DNA from: Chryseobacterium paridis
Lineage (GTDB): Bacteria; Bacteroidota; Bacteroidia; Flavobacteriales; Weeksellaceae
Length of the DNA stretch: 64,000 nt
NCBI RefSeq assembly: GCF_016595215.1
Contig: NZ_JAENHK010000007.1
Location: forward strand, 248,001-312,000
Direction: 5' to 3'
A model generated the notes under the pieces. That model was not told where the DNA came from. It saw only the letters and a list, made by a program, of their open reading frames with translations, and did not search any database. How positions within the stretch are numbered: the first letter of the stretch is position 1; each line of letters opens with the position of its first letter. A program made the translations under genes and the position numbers. Shown here one piece after another: positions 25,939-33,426 of the stretch.

Positions 25939-26941
25939 CATTGAAATGAATTCCTGTCATTTCTTCGCTTAGTTTCCATAAACGTTCTGCATTTCCTTTA
26001 TCCAGAGAATAATATTGTACACCTCGTATGGTTGAAGGCTGATCAAATCTGTGCTCAATTTGGCCATTATCAATTTCTGCAATGTCACAATTTTCACAAT
26101 ATACACCTCCGATAGTATCTAACAACGGACTTGTTGCACACCAAACAGTAGTTGCCGCTCCCTGTGGGATTGTTTTTAAGCTTGCTTCTACTTCGGGTTT
26201 TATGTTTCCGTCAGCATCATGCGTTCCCAATTGTTTAAAAAGTTCAATAGGCTCTTCTCTGCCAAGATCCGTTCCGTAAACAGACCCGGGGTGTAAAGAA
26301 TAGGCTCTTACATTAAATGCTTTAGCTTTTGCATCCAATTCAACGGCAAAAAGATTACTTGCAGTCTTTGATTGTCCATATCCTAATAACGTCTGGTACT
26401 CACGGTTTTCAAAATTCGGATCATCGAAATCAAACGGTGCCATCTGATGTCCATAAGATGAAACATTGATAACTCTTGCTCCATTGGCTTTTTTGAGTGC
26501 GGGCCATAATCTTGCAGTTAACTGAAACTGTCCTAGATAATTGGTTGCTAATTGCGATTCAATTCCTCGGCTATCTCTTCGTAAAGGAACCCACATAATG
26601 CCCGCATTATTGATCAGCAAATCTAGTTTTCTATCTGAAGAAAGAAATTTCTTTGCAAATGAATCTATAGAAATCGGATCTATCAGATCGAGTTGTTCGA
26701 TTTCAATATTTTGGATACCAGATAAGTTCCTTGTTGCTTTTTCAATATCTCTTGCTGGAACAATTACTTGTGCTCCGGCTGAAACCAATGTTTTGGTGGT
26801 TTCTAAACCTATTCCGGCATAACCGCCTGTAATAATCACTGTCTTTCCTGTAAGATCAATTCCTTTGATCACATCCGTAGTAGTAGATTGTGCATTAAAA
26901 CCTGAATGGATAGGATTCTGTAAATTTTTGTCTTGTATCAT
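25931..26941 (-). CDS. Short-chain dehydrogenase/reductase (SDR)
   Basis: NAD(P)-dependent oxidoreductase, 336 residues, similar to the retinol dehydrogenase/WW-domain oxidoreductase-like SDRs. The nucleotide-binding motif is TGGYAGIGLETT (about 37-48), with NNAG at about 110, the catalytic Ser in NVSSYGHQ and the YxxxK motif as YGQSKTASN (about 185-193). The extra N-terminal 30 residues and the C-terminal part, with CENCDIAEI, are typical of this longer subgroup. The substrate is unknown. The promoter at 26965-26972 has a perfect -7 element but no -33, and a direct repeat covers the -33 position, which fits activation by the AraC-type protein encoded downstream. Confidence 0.9.
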   Translation of the reverse strand: MIQDKNLQNPIHSGFNAQSTTTDVIKGIDLTGKTVIITGGYAGIGLETTKTLVSAGAQVIVPARDIEKATRNLSGIQNIEIEQLDLIDPISIDSFAKKFLSSDRKLDLLINNAGIMWVPLRRDSRGIESQLATNYLGQFQLTARLWPALKKANGARVINVSSYGHQMAPFDFDDPNFENREYQTLLGYGQSKTASNLFAVELDAKAKAFNVRAYSLHPGSVYGTDLGREEPIELFKQLGTHDADGNIKPEVEASLKTIPQGAATTVWCATSPLLDTIGGVYCENCDIAEIDNGQIEHRFDQPSTIRGVQYYSLDKGNAERLWKLSEEMTGIHFNVE

Positions 26942-26964
26942 TTTTTTTATCTTTAATTGTAAGA

Positions 26965-26972
26965 CAAAGGTA
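26965..26972 (-). promoter_or_regulatory. SDR promoter -7 element
   Basis: On the minus strand the sequence reads TACCTTTG, a perfect TAnnTTTG match 24 bp before the ATG at 26941. There is no TTG at 17-23 bp upstream, as expected for an activator-dependent promoter. Confidence 0.55.
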
Positions 26973-26993
26973 TGGGGTGTAATGAATTTTCAT

Positions 26994-27031
26994 TTTGTTT
27001 AAAATGTCAATTTACTTTGTTTAAAATTTCA
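26994..27031 (-). promoter_or_regulatory. AraC-type direct-repeat operator upstream of the SDR gene
   Basis: TTTGTTTAAAAT occurs twice, at 26994-27005 and 27016-27027, both followed after one base by TCA, with a 22-bp period (two helical turns). The repeat nearest the gene starts 22 bp from the -7 element and so covers the -33 position. Tandem same-orientation half-sites about 21-22 bp apart are the usual geometry of AraC-family activator sites. Confidence 0.6.
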
Positions 27032-27136
27032 TTCTTTTTAAAGATTAAAAGAATTTTGCTATATATCTGCCTGGATATACTATTAGGTGTTAATTTCGGT
27101 GAATACCTGTTAAACTGTTTGTATGTTCTTTTATGA

Positions 27137-28168
27137 ATGGTTAATTTTGACAAATTTTCAATTTTGAAACCTACAATCTCCATCGTCATCGCTATATTTA
27201 ATCGAAAAGATGAACTTTTCGAATTACTGAATTCCTTAACACAACAAACGGATAGGGAGTTTGAAATTATTATCGTGGATGATGGTTCTTTAATTGATCT
27301 TAAACCAACCATAAAAAACTTCGAAGAAATATTATTGATCAAATATTTCAGGAAAGATAATTCAGGACCGGGTTTATCAAGAAATTATGGAGCTCAAAGA
27401 GCTGAAAACGAATGGCTGGTTTTTGTAGACAGTGATGTAATTGTAGAAAAAGATTATATCGAAAATATTAAGAAAGATATTTTGCTGATCCCTTGTGATG
27501 CATTTGGCGGTGCAGACAAAGCCCATAAAGGATTTAATCTTATGCAAAAAGCCATTTCCTATTCTATGACTTCGGTTTTTACAACCGGAGGTATCCGTGG
27601 AAATAAAAAAGCAGTTTCGAAATTTCAACCTCGTAGTTTTAATATGGGGGTCAAAAAAGAGGTCTTTGATAAAGTAGGAGGTTTTTCCGAGATGAGAATC
27701 GGTGAGGATCCGGATTTATCGATGACACTCTGGGAGAATGGCTATACAACAGCTTTTTTTGACAGCATTGCAGTATATCATAAGCGTAGAGTGGATTTTG
27801 GAAAATTTTCCAAACAGGTATTTCAGTTTGGTTGTGCGAGACCAATTCTTAATCAGAGGCACCCTAACTATGTGAAGCTTTCTTTTGCTTTTCCAAGTCT
27901 GTTTTTATTGGGATATATCCTGGGCTTCATTGAGTATTTTATACTTGGAAGAGGAATCATTCTTGCTTTATATGGTTTATATACATTTCTTGTTTTCTTT
28001 CATGCTTTGTGGGTAACCAAAAATATAAGTATAGCAGGGATGGCGGTTATTTCTACTTATGTTCAGATGTTTTCCTATGGATATGGATTTTTAAAATCCT
28101 GGATCTTACTGAATGTTTTTAGGATGAAACCGGAAGATGCATTTCCAAAACATTACCATAAAAAATAA
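27137..28168 (+). CDS. Glycosyltransferase family 2, membrane-anchored
   Basis: A GT2 (GT-A fold) glycosyltransferase of 343 residues. The start of the fold is PTISIVIAIFNRKDELFELL, with the nucleotide-binding IVDDGS motif at about 53-58, GLSRNYGA at about 80-87 and the metal-binding DSD motif (VFVDSDV) at about 95-101. GGFSEMRIGEDPDLSMTLWENGY contains the catalytic acidic ED. Three hydrophobic segments at the C-terminus (about 247-320) anchor it in the membrane. It likely adds a sugar to a lipid- or protein-linked glycan at the cytoplasmic face. No glycan cluster surrounds it, and it stands alone between a divergent SDR and a convergent PLP enzyme gene. Confidence 0.88.
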   Translation: MVNFDKFSILKPTISIVIAIFNRKDELFELLNSLTQQTDREFEIIIVDDGSLIDLKPTIKNFEEILLIKYFRKDNSGPGLSRNYGAQRAENEWLVFVDSDVIVEKDYIENIKKDILLIPCDAFGGADKAHKGFNLMQKAISYSMTSVFTTGGIRGNKKAVSKFQPRSFNMGVKKEVFDKVGGFSEMRIGEDPDLSMTLWENGYTTAFFDSIAVYHKRRVDFGKFSKQVFQFGCARPILNQRHPNYVKLSFAFPSLFLLGYILGFIEYFILGRGIILALYGLYTFLVFFHALWVTKNISIAGMAVISTYVQMFSYGYGFLKSWILLNVFRMKPEDAFPKHYHKK

Positions 28169-28169
28169 A

Positions 28170-28191
28170 TGCTGTTGAAATTTCAACAGCA
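28170..28191 (-). terminator. Shared terminator between glycosyltransferase and PLP-enzyme genes
   Basis: TGCTGTTGAAA and TTTCAACAGCA are perfect complements with no spacer (22-bp palindrome); in RNA a 6-nt AAAUUU loop is expected. The T-rich tail is stronger on the minus strand, towards 28160. Confidence 0.75.
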
Positions 28192-28208
28192 CTTATTACA
28201 ATGATAGA

Positions 28209-29435
28209 TTAGTATATGGATGTGTTTTCATAGTGGAGAACGCCTGTTTTTACCATGCATTCTTTCATTTTTTGGTAGGTTCTTTCTATATCATGATCCA
28301 GACCTATTGAGAATCTGATCAAACCATCAGAAATTCCCATTGCCATACGCTCTTCTTCAGGAATTTCAGATGAGGTTGAGCTTCCTGAACATGAGAATAA
28401 TGTTTTATAAAAGCCCAGACTTACTGCCAGATATCCTAAATTTTCTTGTTGCATCAGCTCCATTAGTTCATTGGCTTTGTCAGTTGTGCCTGCATCCAAA
28501 GTCATTAATCCTCCAAAACCATATTCTTCATGCATCATGCTCTTCATCAGTTCATGGTTTTTATGAGAAGGTAATCCCGGATAAGAAACCTTTAAACCAT
28601 CGTGCTCGAATCTTTCTGCAAGATATTGGGCATTGTAACTATGTTGCTTCATACGGATGTGAAGTGTTCTGAGGTTTTTTAAAATGCTTGCGGAACGGAA
28701 GCTGTCCATTGTCGGGCCCAGTAGCATACATGCTCCATTATTTACATTTTTCGTGTCATTGATAAATTCCTGTGAACCACAATAAACACCACCTACAGTA
28801 TCACTGCTTCCATTAATGAATTTCGTTAAACTATGAATCACGATATCAGCTCCCAATAAAGTAGGGGAGATGGAAAGTGGAGAGAAGGTATTGTCAACAA
28901 TCAGTTTTAGATTGTGTTTTTTGCAGATTTCAGACAGTTTTCTTAGATCAGCGACTTCAAGAAGCGGATTGCTTACACTTTCACAATAGATAACTTTTGT
29001 GTTAGGTTTTATAGCATTTTCAATAGCTTCAATATTGTTGATATCTAAGAATGTTGTGTCAATATTAAAAGGAGGAAGGAAGTTTTTAAGAAACGCATAA
29101 GTTCCACCATAAATTGTTCTGCTGGAAATGATATGATCACCACTTTTACAAATCTGTAATAGAACAGAAGTAATTGCTCCCATTCCTGAAGCGGTAACAT
29201 TAGCTGCTTCTGTGTTTTCTAATTTTGCTAAAGCCTGTGCTAGATACAAATTCATTGGAGATGAATGTCTTGAATACAAATAGCATCCTTCTGCATTTCC
29301 TTCGAAGGTATCAAACATCGTTTTAGCGGAAAGAAAAGTATAGGTTGAACTATCAGAAATTGAAGGATTTACTCCGCCAAATTCTCCGAAATATTGCAAA
29401 TCCTGTATCTCATTTGCTGCGTTAAAATCTTCCAT
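28209..29435 (-). CDS. Cys/Met metabolism PLP-dependent lyase (methionine gamma-lyase/cystathionine lyase type)
   Basis: Fold-type I PLP enzyme of the trans-sulfuration family, 408 residues. The active-site lysine is Lys205 in HSLTKFINGSSD; YSRHSSP (54-60) gives the phosphate-binding Tyr-Arg pair, and TIYGGTYAF has the ring-stacking Tyr109. In classical methionine gamma-lyases the residue two after this Tyr is Cys; here it is Gly111, as in cystathionine enzymes. The divergent Lrp/AsnC-type gene is the arrangement known for mdeR-mdeA, which favours methionine catabolism, so the evidence is split. It could be methionine gamma-lyase, cystathionine gamma-lyase or an O-acetylhomoserine enzyme. Confidence 0.85.
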   Translation of the reverse strand: MEDFNAANEIQDLQYFGEFGGVNPSISDSSTYTFLSAKTMFDTFEGNAEGCYLYSRHSSPMNLYLAQALAKLENTEAANVTASGMGAITSVLLQICKSGDHIISSRTIYGGTYAFLKNFLPPFNIDTTFLDINNIEAIENAIKPNTKVIYCESVSNPLLEVADLRKLSEICKKHNLKLIVDNTFSPLSISPTLLGADIVIHSLTKFINGSSDTVGGVYCGSQEFINDTKNVNNGACMLLGPTMDSFRSASILKNLRTLHIRMKQHSYNAQYLAERFEHDGLKVSYPGLPSHKNHELMKSMMHEEYGFGGLMTLDAGTTDKANELMELMQQENLGYLAVSLGFYKTLFSCSGSSTSSEIPEEERMAMGISDGLIRFSIGLDHDIERTYQKMKECMVKTGVLHYENTSIY

Positions 29436-29514
29436 TGTTTTTGTTTTTAAATTTGAGTTATTTTAAGTTTTATTACAATGGTTGTTTTAAATATTAGAAT
29501 ATAAATCTATGATT

Positions 29515-29549
29515 TTGTATTAATTTAGAAAATATGTTTATTATATTTG
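29515..29549 (+). promoter_or_regulatory. Promoter of the Lrp/AsnC gene
   Basis: TTG at 29515-29517 and TATATTTG at 29542-29549 are separated by 24 bp, one more than the usual upper limit. The -7 match is perfect and the leader is about 26 nt. Confidence 0.45.
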
Positions 29550-29580
29550 ATCATTATAAACTTTTTCCAAAAAAAAATCT

Positions 29581-30039
29581 ATGAGCTTTGATGAAATTGA
29601 TAAAAAACTGTTATCATTTTTACAGGAAGATTCCAAGCAGACAACCAAAGAGCTGTCTTACAAGTTAGGTTTGTCGGTTACAGCTGTATATGAACGTATA
29701 CGTAAACTCGAAAACACGGGTGTGATTTCCAGATATGTTGCATTACTGGATAAGCATAAAATTGAGAGAGATTTTATGGTATTGTGCCACGTAAAGCTTA
29801 TTCAGCATAAAAAAGAATATGTGCTACAATTTGAGAAAGAGGTGATGAACTTGAACGAAGTTACCGAGTGTTTTCATGTAAGTGGTGATTATGATTATAT
29901 TCTTAAAATCTGTGTACAGGATATGGCGGATTACCGAAACTTTATGTTGACAAAGCTTACGACTTTAGAGCACATAGCAAGTACTCACAGTTCTTTTATG
30001 ATCTCTGAAGTAAAAAATACAACGGCTGTTATCTTGTAG
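29581..30039 (+). CDS. Lrp/AsnC family transcriptional regulator
   Basis: Feast/famine regulator of 152 residues. An N-terminal winged helix-turn-helix (about 5-60) reads DEIDKKLLSFLQEDSKQTTKELSYKLGLSVTAVYERIRKLE in order, and the C-terminal RAM (ACT-like) effector domain spans about 68-145 (ECFHVSGDYDYILKICVQDM is the ligand-loop region). Such proteins bind amino acids and form octamers. The gene diverges from the Cys/Met PLP lyase gene with a 145-bp gap, so it most likely controls that gene and itself in response to methionine or a related amino acid. Confidence 0.92.
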   Translation: MSFDEIDKKLLSFLQEDSKQTTKELSYKLGLSVTAVYERIRKLENTGVISRYVALLDKHKIERDFMVLCHVKLIQHKKEYVLQFEKEVMNLNEVTECFHVSGDYDYILKICVQDMADYRNFMLTKLTTLEHIASTHSSFMISEVKNTTAVIL

Positions 30040-30047
30040 GAAGTGGA

Positions 30048-31070
30048 CTATACAAGAACTCCATTCTTAGACGCAATAGGATCAGGGATGTCTTGTTCAC
30101 CCATTATTTGCAGTACGTCAATCTCTATTGTTCTGCAAATGGATAACATGGGGATGTCAAACATTAATCCTCCAAAGGGGTTTTCAGAATAATCTCCAAC
30201 CAGTTCCATAACGATATAGATCCATCCCACGATTACACAAAAAGGAATACTTGTCCAGATTCCCCAATCTCCCAATTTTGCAAATTCATTAACCAAGCCC
30301 AGTGGAAGAAGCATAATAAAAATGACATTGAAAACGAATGCTGTACTTGCAAACTGTCTTGGCGAAGGGAATTTTTTAATTCTTTCTGCCTGTCCCTGAA
30401 AATCGTAAAATTGATTGAGACAGCTTTGTAATTGCATCTGGTTAAAATCTGAGATTACCTTATCATTTTTGAGTTCATTGATTTCCTTTGCCTGTTTTGA
30501 AATCAGATAGGTAGCAAAGTTCTTGTAGTCTGACTGTAATGTAAACTCTTCTGTTGAAAGGTATTTATGTAAAAAAATAGGGGTTCTTCCATAATCAGGA
30601 AAACCGGCTTTCATAAGTCTATGACGCTTGATATTAATAGCTCCAAAATGTTTTTTCAGACTGATGTGCTCCCATTCGGTAGGAGTGAGAAGTTGCTCGC
30701 GGAAAGTATATAACCAGGCTATGTGGCGGTATGCAATTGCCTTTCTTCTCTCATTCAAATCGGTCTGGTTACCATCTTCCGTTTCAAAAGCATATAACAT
30801 TGCAGCAAAGGAGCGGCTTGAGTTAACAATTGCACCCCATATTTTTCGGGCTTCCCATAATCTATCGTAGGCCTGGTTGTTTTTAAAACCAACGTAAAAA
30901 GCCTCTGCTGTACCAATTAATGCAAGAGGAACCCATGGAATGATCATCCATTGCCAATTGAAAAAGTAGTATATCGTAGCAACAAGAGTACACCAAGCAG
31001 CAAGCCATATTAAGTGGGAACCTGCAAGATTGAAAATTTGTTTATAATTAAAATACTTGGTTGTAATCAT
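30048..31070 (-). CDS. Bestrophin family anion channel protein
   Basis: Bacterial bestrophin (UPF0187), a pentameric anion or cation channel of the inner membrane. I choose the ATG at 31070 (MITTKYFNYKQIFNLAG), giving 340 residues; a longer reading from a TTG at 31121 adds an unlikely hydrophilic N-terminus. The family signature is visible in helix 2 and the following loop: VPLALIGTAEAFYVGFKNNQAYDRLWEARKIWGAIVN in order. The C-terminal part has SIPFCVIVGWIYIVMELVGDYSENPFGG, with the acidic D-Y-S-E-N-P-F cluster typical of bestrophins. Four main helices are predicted. It converges with the Lrp gene, with only 8 bp between the stops and no obvious terminator. Confidence 0.88.
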   Translation of the reverse strand: MITTKYFNYKQIFNLAGSHLIWLAAWCTLVATIYYFFNWQWMIIPWVPLALIGTAEAFYVGFKNNQAYDRLWEARKIWGAIVNSSRSFAAMLYAFETEDGNQTDLNERRKAIAYRHIAWLYTFREQLLTPTEWEHISLKKHFGAINIKRHRLMKAGFPDYGRTPIFLHKYLSTEEFTLQSDYKNFATYLISKQAKEINELKNDKVISDFNQMQLQSCLNQFYDFQGQAERIKKFPSPRQFASTAFVFNVIFIMLLPLGLVNEFAKLGDWGIWTSIPFCVIVGWIYIVMELVGDYSENPFGGLMFDIPMLSICRTIEIDVLQIMGEQDIPDPIASKNGVLV

Positions 31071-31239
31071 AAGAAATGGATGTGTTTTTATTTGGTGTGT
31101 CTTTAGCAAAATGGGTACCAAAGCTGACTTTGAAGCGTCGGTGTTTATTTTTTCACTGTGCTAAAGGAACTATTATTTCCTACATTTTATTTTCTAAAAG
31201 ATAAATGTTTATTAAAAGTAATAAAAAATTGCATAAAAA

Positions 31240-31261
31240 AACCTCTATGTAAATAGAGGTT
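31240..31261 (-). terminator. Terminator of the E1 dehydrogenase gene
   Basis: A 9-bp perfect stem (AACCTCTAT with ATAGAGGTT), a GTAA loop and six T residues on the minus strand. Confidence 0.85.
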
Positions 31262-31278
31262 ATATTTTTTATATAAAT

Positions 31279-33351
31279 TTAATATTGGAGCATTTCTTCA
31301 ATTTTCTTCGCCAGCTTCTCGGCATTTGGAAGCATTTCTTTTTCTAAGACCAGATTGATAGGTACTGCTGGGGTGTTTAGTGATCCCATTGTTTCTACTG
31401 GTGCATCAAGATACTTGAAACAGTTTTTAGAAATACGGTGAGCAAAGGCTTCTGCAAATGAATTATTGATCTGTTCTTCAGTTAGAACGATACACTTTCC
31501 ATGTGCCTTTACTCGTTCGAAAACAAGTTCTTCATCCAGAGGAATTAATGTTCTTAAATCAATAACTTCAATTCTTCCATCAAAATTCTTAGCAGCTTCT
31601 TTAGCCCAATAAATCCCCATTCCGTAGGTTACCACCAATAATGTTCTGCCTTTAGATACTTCATTAGTATTGGCTTCAATAATTACTTTCCCTTTTCCAA
31701 ATGGTAGAACATAATCTTCTGCAGGTTCTATCGTTTTAGCATCTTCAGTCCCGGGAACCTTACTCCAGTATAATCCTTTATGTTCCAACATAATTACCGG
31801 ATTCGGATCATAATATGCTGCTTTTAATAAACCTTTAAAATCTGCAGCGTTGCTTGGGTAAGCTATTTTAATACCTTTGATATTGGCTAAAATACTTTCC
31901 ACGCTACCACTATGGTAAGGGCCTCCACCACCGTAAGCTCCAATCGGAACACGGATAATATTGCTTACCGGAAATTTTCCATTGCTTAAGTAATTGGACT
32001 TGGATATTTCAGTGATCAGCTGGTTGATACCAGGATAAATATAATCTGCAAACTGAACTTCAACGATTGGTTTTAAACCAACAGCACTCATTCCAACCGT
32101 AGAACCTATAATATAAGCCTCCTGAATAGCAGTATTGAAAACTCTTTTGCTTCCGAATTTTTTACCCAGGGTAACGGTTTCACGGAAAACTCCACCAATT
32201 CTTTCTCCAACATCCTGACCGTAAAGTAAGGCTTCCGGATGCTTCCACATTAATTCCTGAATAGCATGAATCGCAGCATCTACCATCACAATTTTCTCAC
32301 CACCTGCAGGTTCACGGGTTCCCGTTTCTTCTGTTATAGGTGTAGGAGCGAAAATATGCTGCATGACAGACTCCGGTTTTGGGTCTTCTGCTTTTTGAGC
32401 TCTTTCAAAAGCTTCTTCAGCTTCCAGTCTTGTTTTCTTAGTGATTTGTTTTAATAGATCTTCATCAATTCCTGTTTCCAGCAATTGTTTTCTAAGAATT
32501 TCACCCGGATCTTTTGCTCTGTGTTTTTCAAGATCTTCATCATCTCTATAGAATTCTCTTCTTACTCCTGATGTATGGTGTCCGATTAGTACTGTTTTTG
32601 CACAAACTACTAATGGTTTTCTTTCTGTTCTTACAAAGTCTACAGCTTTCTTCATCACTTCGAAACTTTCCGCGAAGTCGGTTCCGTCCACTCTCATTCT
32701 GCTTAAACCTGTGAACCCGGCAACAAAATCATAAGCATCACATGTTCTTGCCTCTTCTTTGGTTACGGAAATTCCCCATTCATTATCCTGAACAAGGAAT
32801 ATGATAGGAAGCTGATGTAGCGCAGCAAATTGTAATGCTTCACTTACTTCTCCTTCAGTCACGGAATTGTCCCCCAAGCTGCACACAACAACAGGATTGT
32901 TTTCAAAATCCTGAAGTTCAAAATCCTGAATATACTTTATTCCCTGAGCTACTCCGGTAGTTGGGATGGTTTGCATTCCTGTAGCAGAACTCTGGTGGAT
33001 GATCTTTGGCATCTTTTCGCTTCTGCTTGATGGATGTGAATAGTAAGATCTACCTCCGGAAAAAGGATCCTCAGCTTTAGCTAATAGCTGCAACATGAGC
33101 TGGTATGGTTCAAAACCAATACCTAATAAAATACTTTCGTCTCTATAATAAGGAGATACCCAATCTTCTTTTTTTAATTGGTAAGCGGTTGCTAACTGGA
33201 TAGCTTCGTGACCTCTTGAAGTACTATGAACATATTTACAGACATTTCTGTTTTCTTCGTAGATGTCCGCCATTGCTTTGGCAAGCATCATATGGGTATA
33301 AGCTTTAAGTAAAATATCCTGAGAAACTTTCTCGTGAAGTGTATTTTCCAT
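31279..33351 (-). CDS. 2-oxoacid dehydrogenase E1, fused alpha and beta subunits (branched-chain type)
   Basis: Thiamine-diphosphate-dependent decarboxylase of a 2-oxoacid dehydrogenase complex, most likely acting on branched-chain 2-oxoacids and feeding iso-branched fatty acid synthesis. The alpha part (about 1-330) has the TPP motif CSLGDNSVTEGEVSEAL through VQDNEWGIS; the beta part (about 345-690) begins KIVMVDAAIHAIQELMWKHPEALLYGQDVG and contains EVQFADYIYPGINQL. In many bacteria these are separate genes; the fusion is common in Bacteroidetes. I choose the ATG at 33351 (MENTLHEKV), giving 690 residues; the longer TTG start at 33378 lies inside the upstream terminator. No E2 or E3 gene lies nearby. 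A promoter overlaps that terminator. Confidence 0.92.
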   Translation of the reverse strand: MENTLHEKVSQDILLKAYTHMMLAKAMADIYEENRNVCKYVHSTSRGHEAIQLATAYQLKKEDWVSPYYRDESILLGIGFEPYQLMLQLLAKAEDPFSGGRSYYSHPSSRSEKMPKIIHQSSATGMQTIPTTGVAQGIKYIQDFELQDFENNPVVVCSLGDNSVTEGEVSEALQFAALHQLPIIFLVQDNEWGISVTKEEARTCDAYDFVAGFTGLSRMRVDGTDFAESFEVMKKAVDFVRTERKPLVVCAKTVLIGHHTSGVRREFYRDDEDLEKHRAKDPGEILRKQLLETGIDEDLLKQITKKTRLEAEEAFERAQKAEDPKPESVMQHIFAPTPITEETGTREPAGGEKIVMVDAAIHAIQELMWKHPEALLYGQDVGERIGGVFRETVTLGKKFGSKRVFNTAIQEAYIIGSTVGMSAVGLKPIVEVQFADYIYPGINQLITEISKSNYLSNGKFPVSNIIRVPIGAYGGGGPYHSGSVESILANIKGIKIAYPSNAADFKGLLKAAYYDPNPVIMLEHKGLYWSKVPGTEDAKTIEPAEDYVLPFGKGKVIIEANTNEVSKGRTLLVVTYGMGIYWAKEAAKNFDGRIEVIDLRTLIPLDEELVFERVKAHGKCIVLTEEQINNSFAEAFAHRISKNCFKYLDAPVETMGSLNTPAVPINLVLEKEMLPNAEKLAKKIEEMLQY

Positions 33352-33357
33352 AGGAAG

Positions 33358-33389
33358 CAAATATACATAAAAAAACAAAATACTAACAA
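33358..33389 (-). promoter_or_regulatory. E1 gene promoter embedded in the upstream terminator
   Basis: On the minus strand TTG (33387-33389), a 21-bp spacer and TATATTTG (33358-33365) form a full promoter. The -33 lies inside the hairpin at 33376-33403. The predicted start is about 33351-33353, at or next to the ATG, so the mRNA may be leaderless. Confidence 0.5.
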
Positions 33390-33403
33390 TCGTTAGTATT
33401 TTG
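33376..33403 (-). terminator. Terminator of the subtilase gene
   Basis: A 12-bp perfect stem (CAAAATACTAAC with GTTAGTATTTTG), an AATC loop, and a T-rich tract on the minus strand. Confidence 0.9.
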
Positions 33404-33426
33404 TAATTGTCTATTTATTTCATTTG

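Noticed and set aside
27007..27342. A 111-residue minus-strand frame at the start of the glycosyltransferase gene
   Set aside because: It lies mainly opposite the clear GT2 coding region and over the direct repeat of the SDR promoter; no domain or signal is seen.
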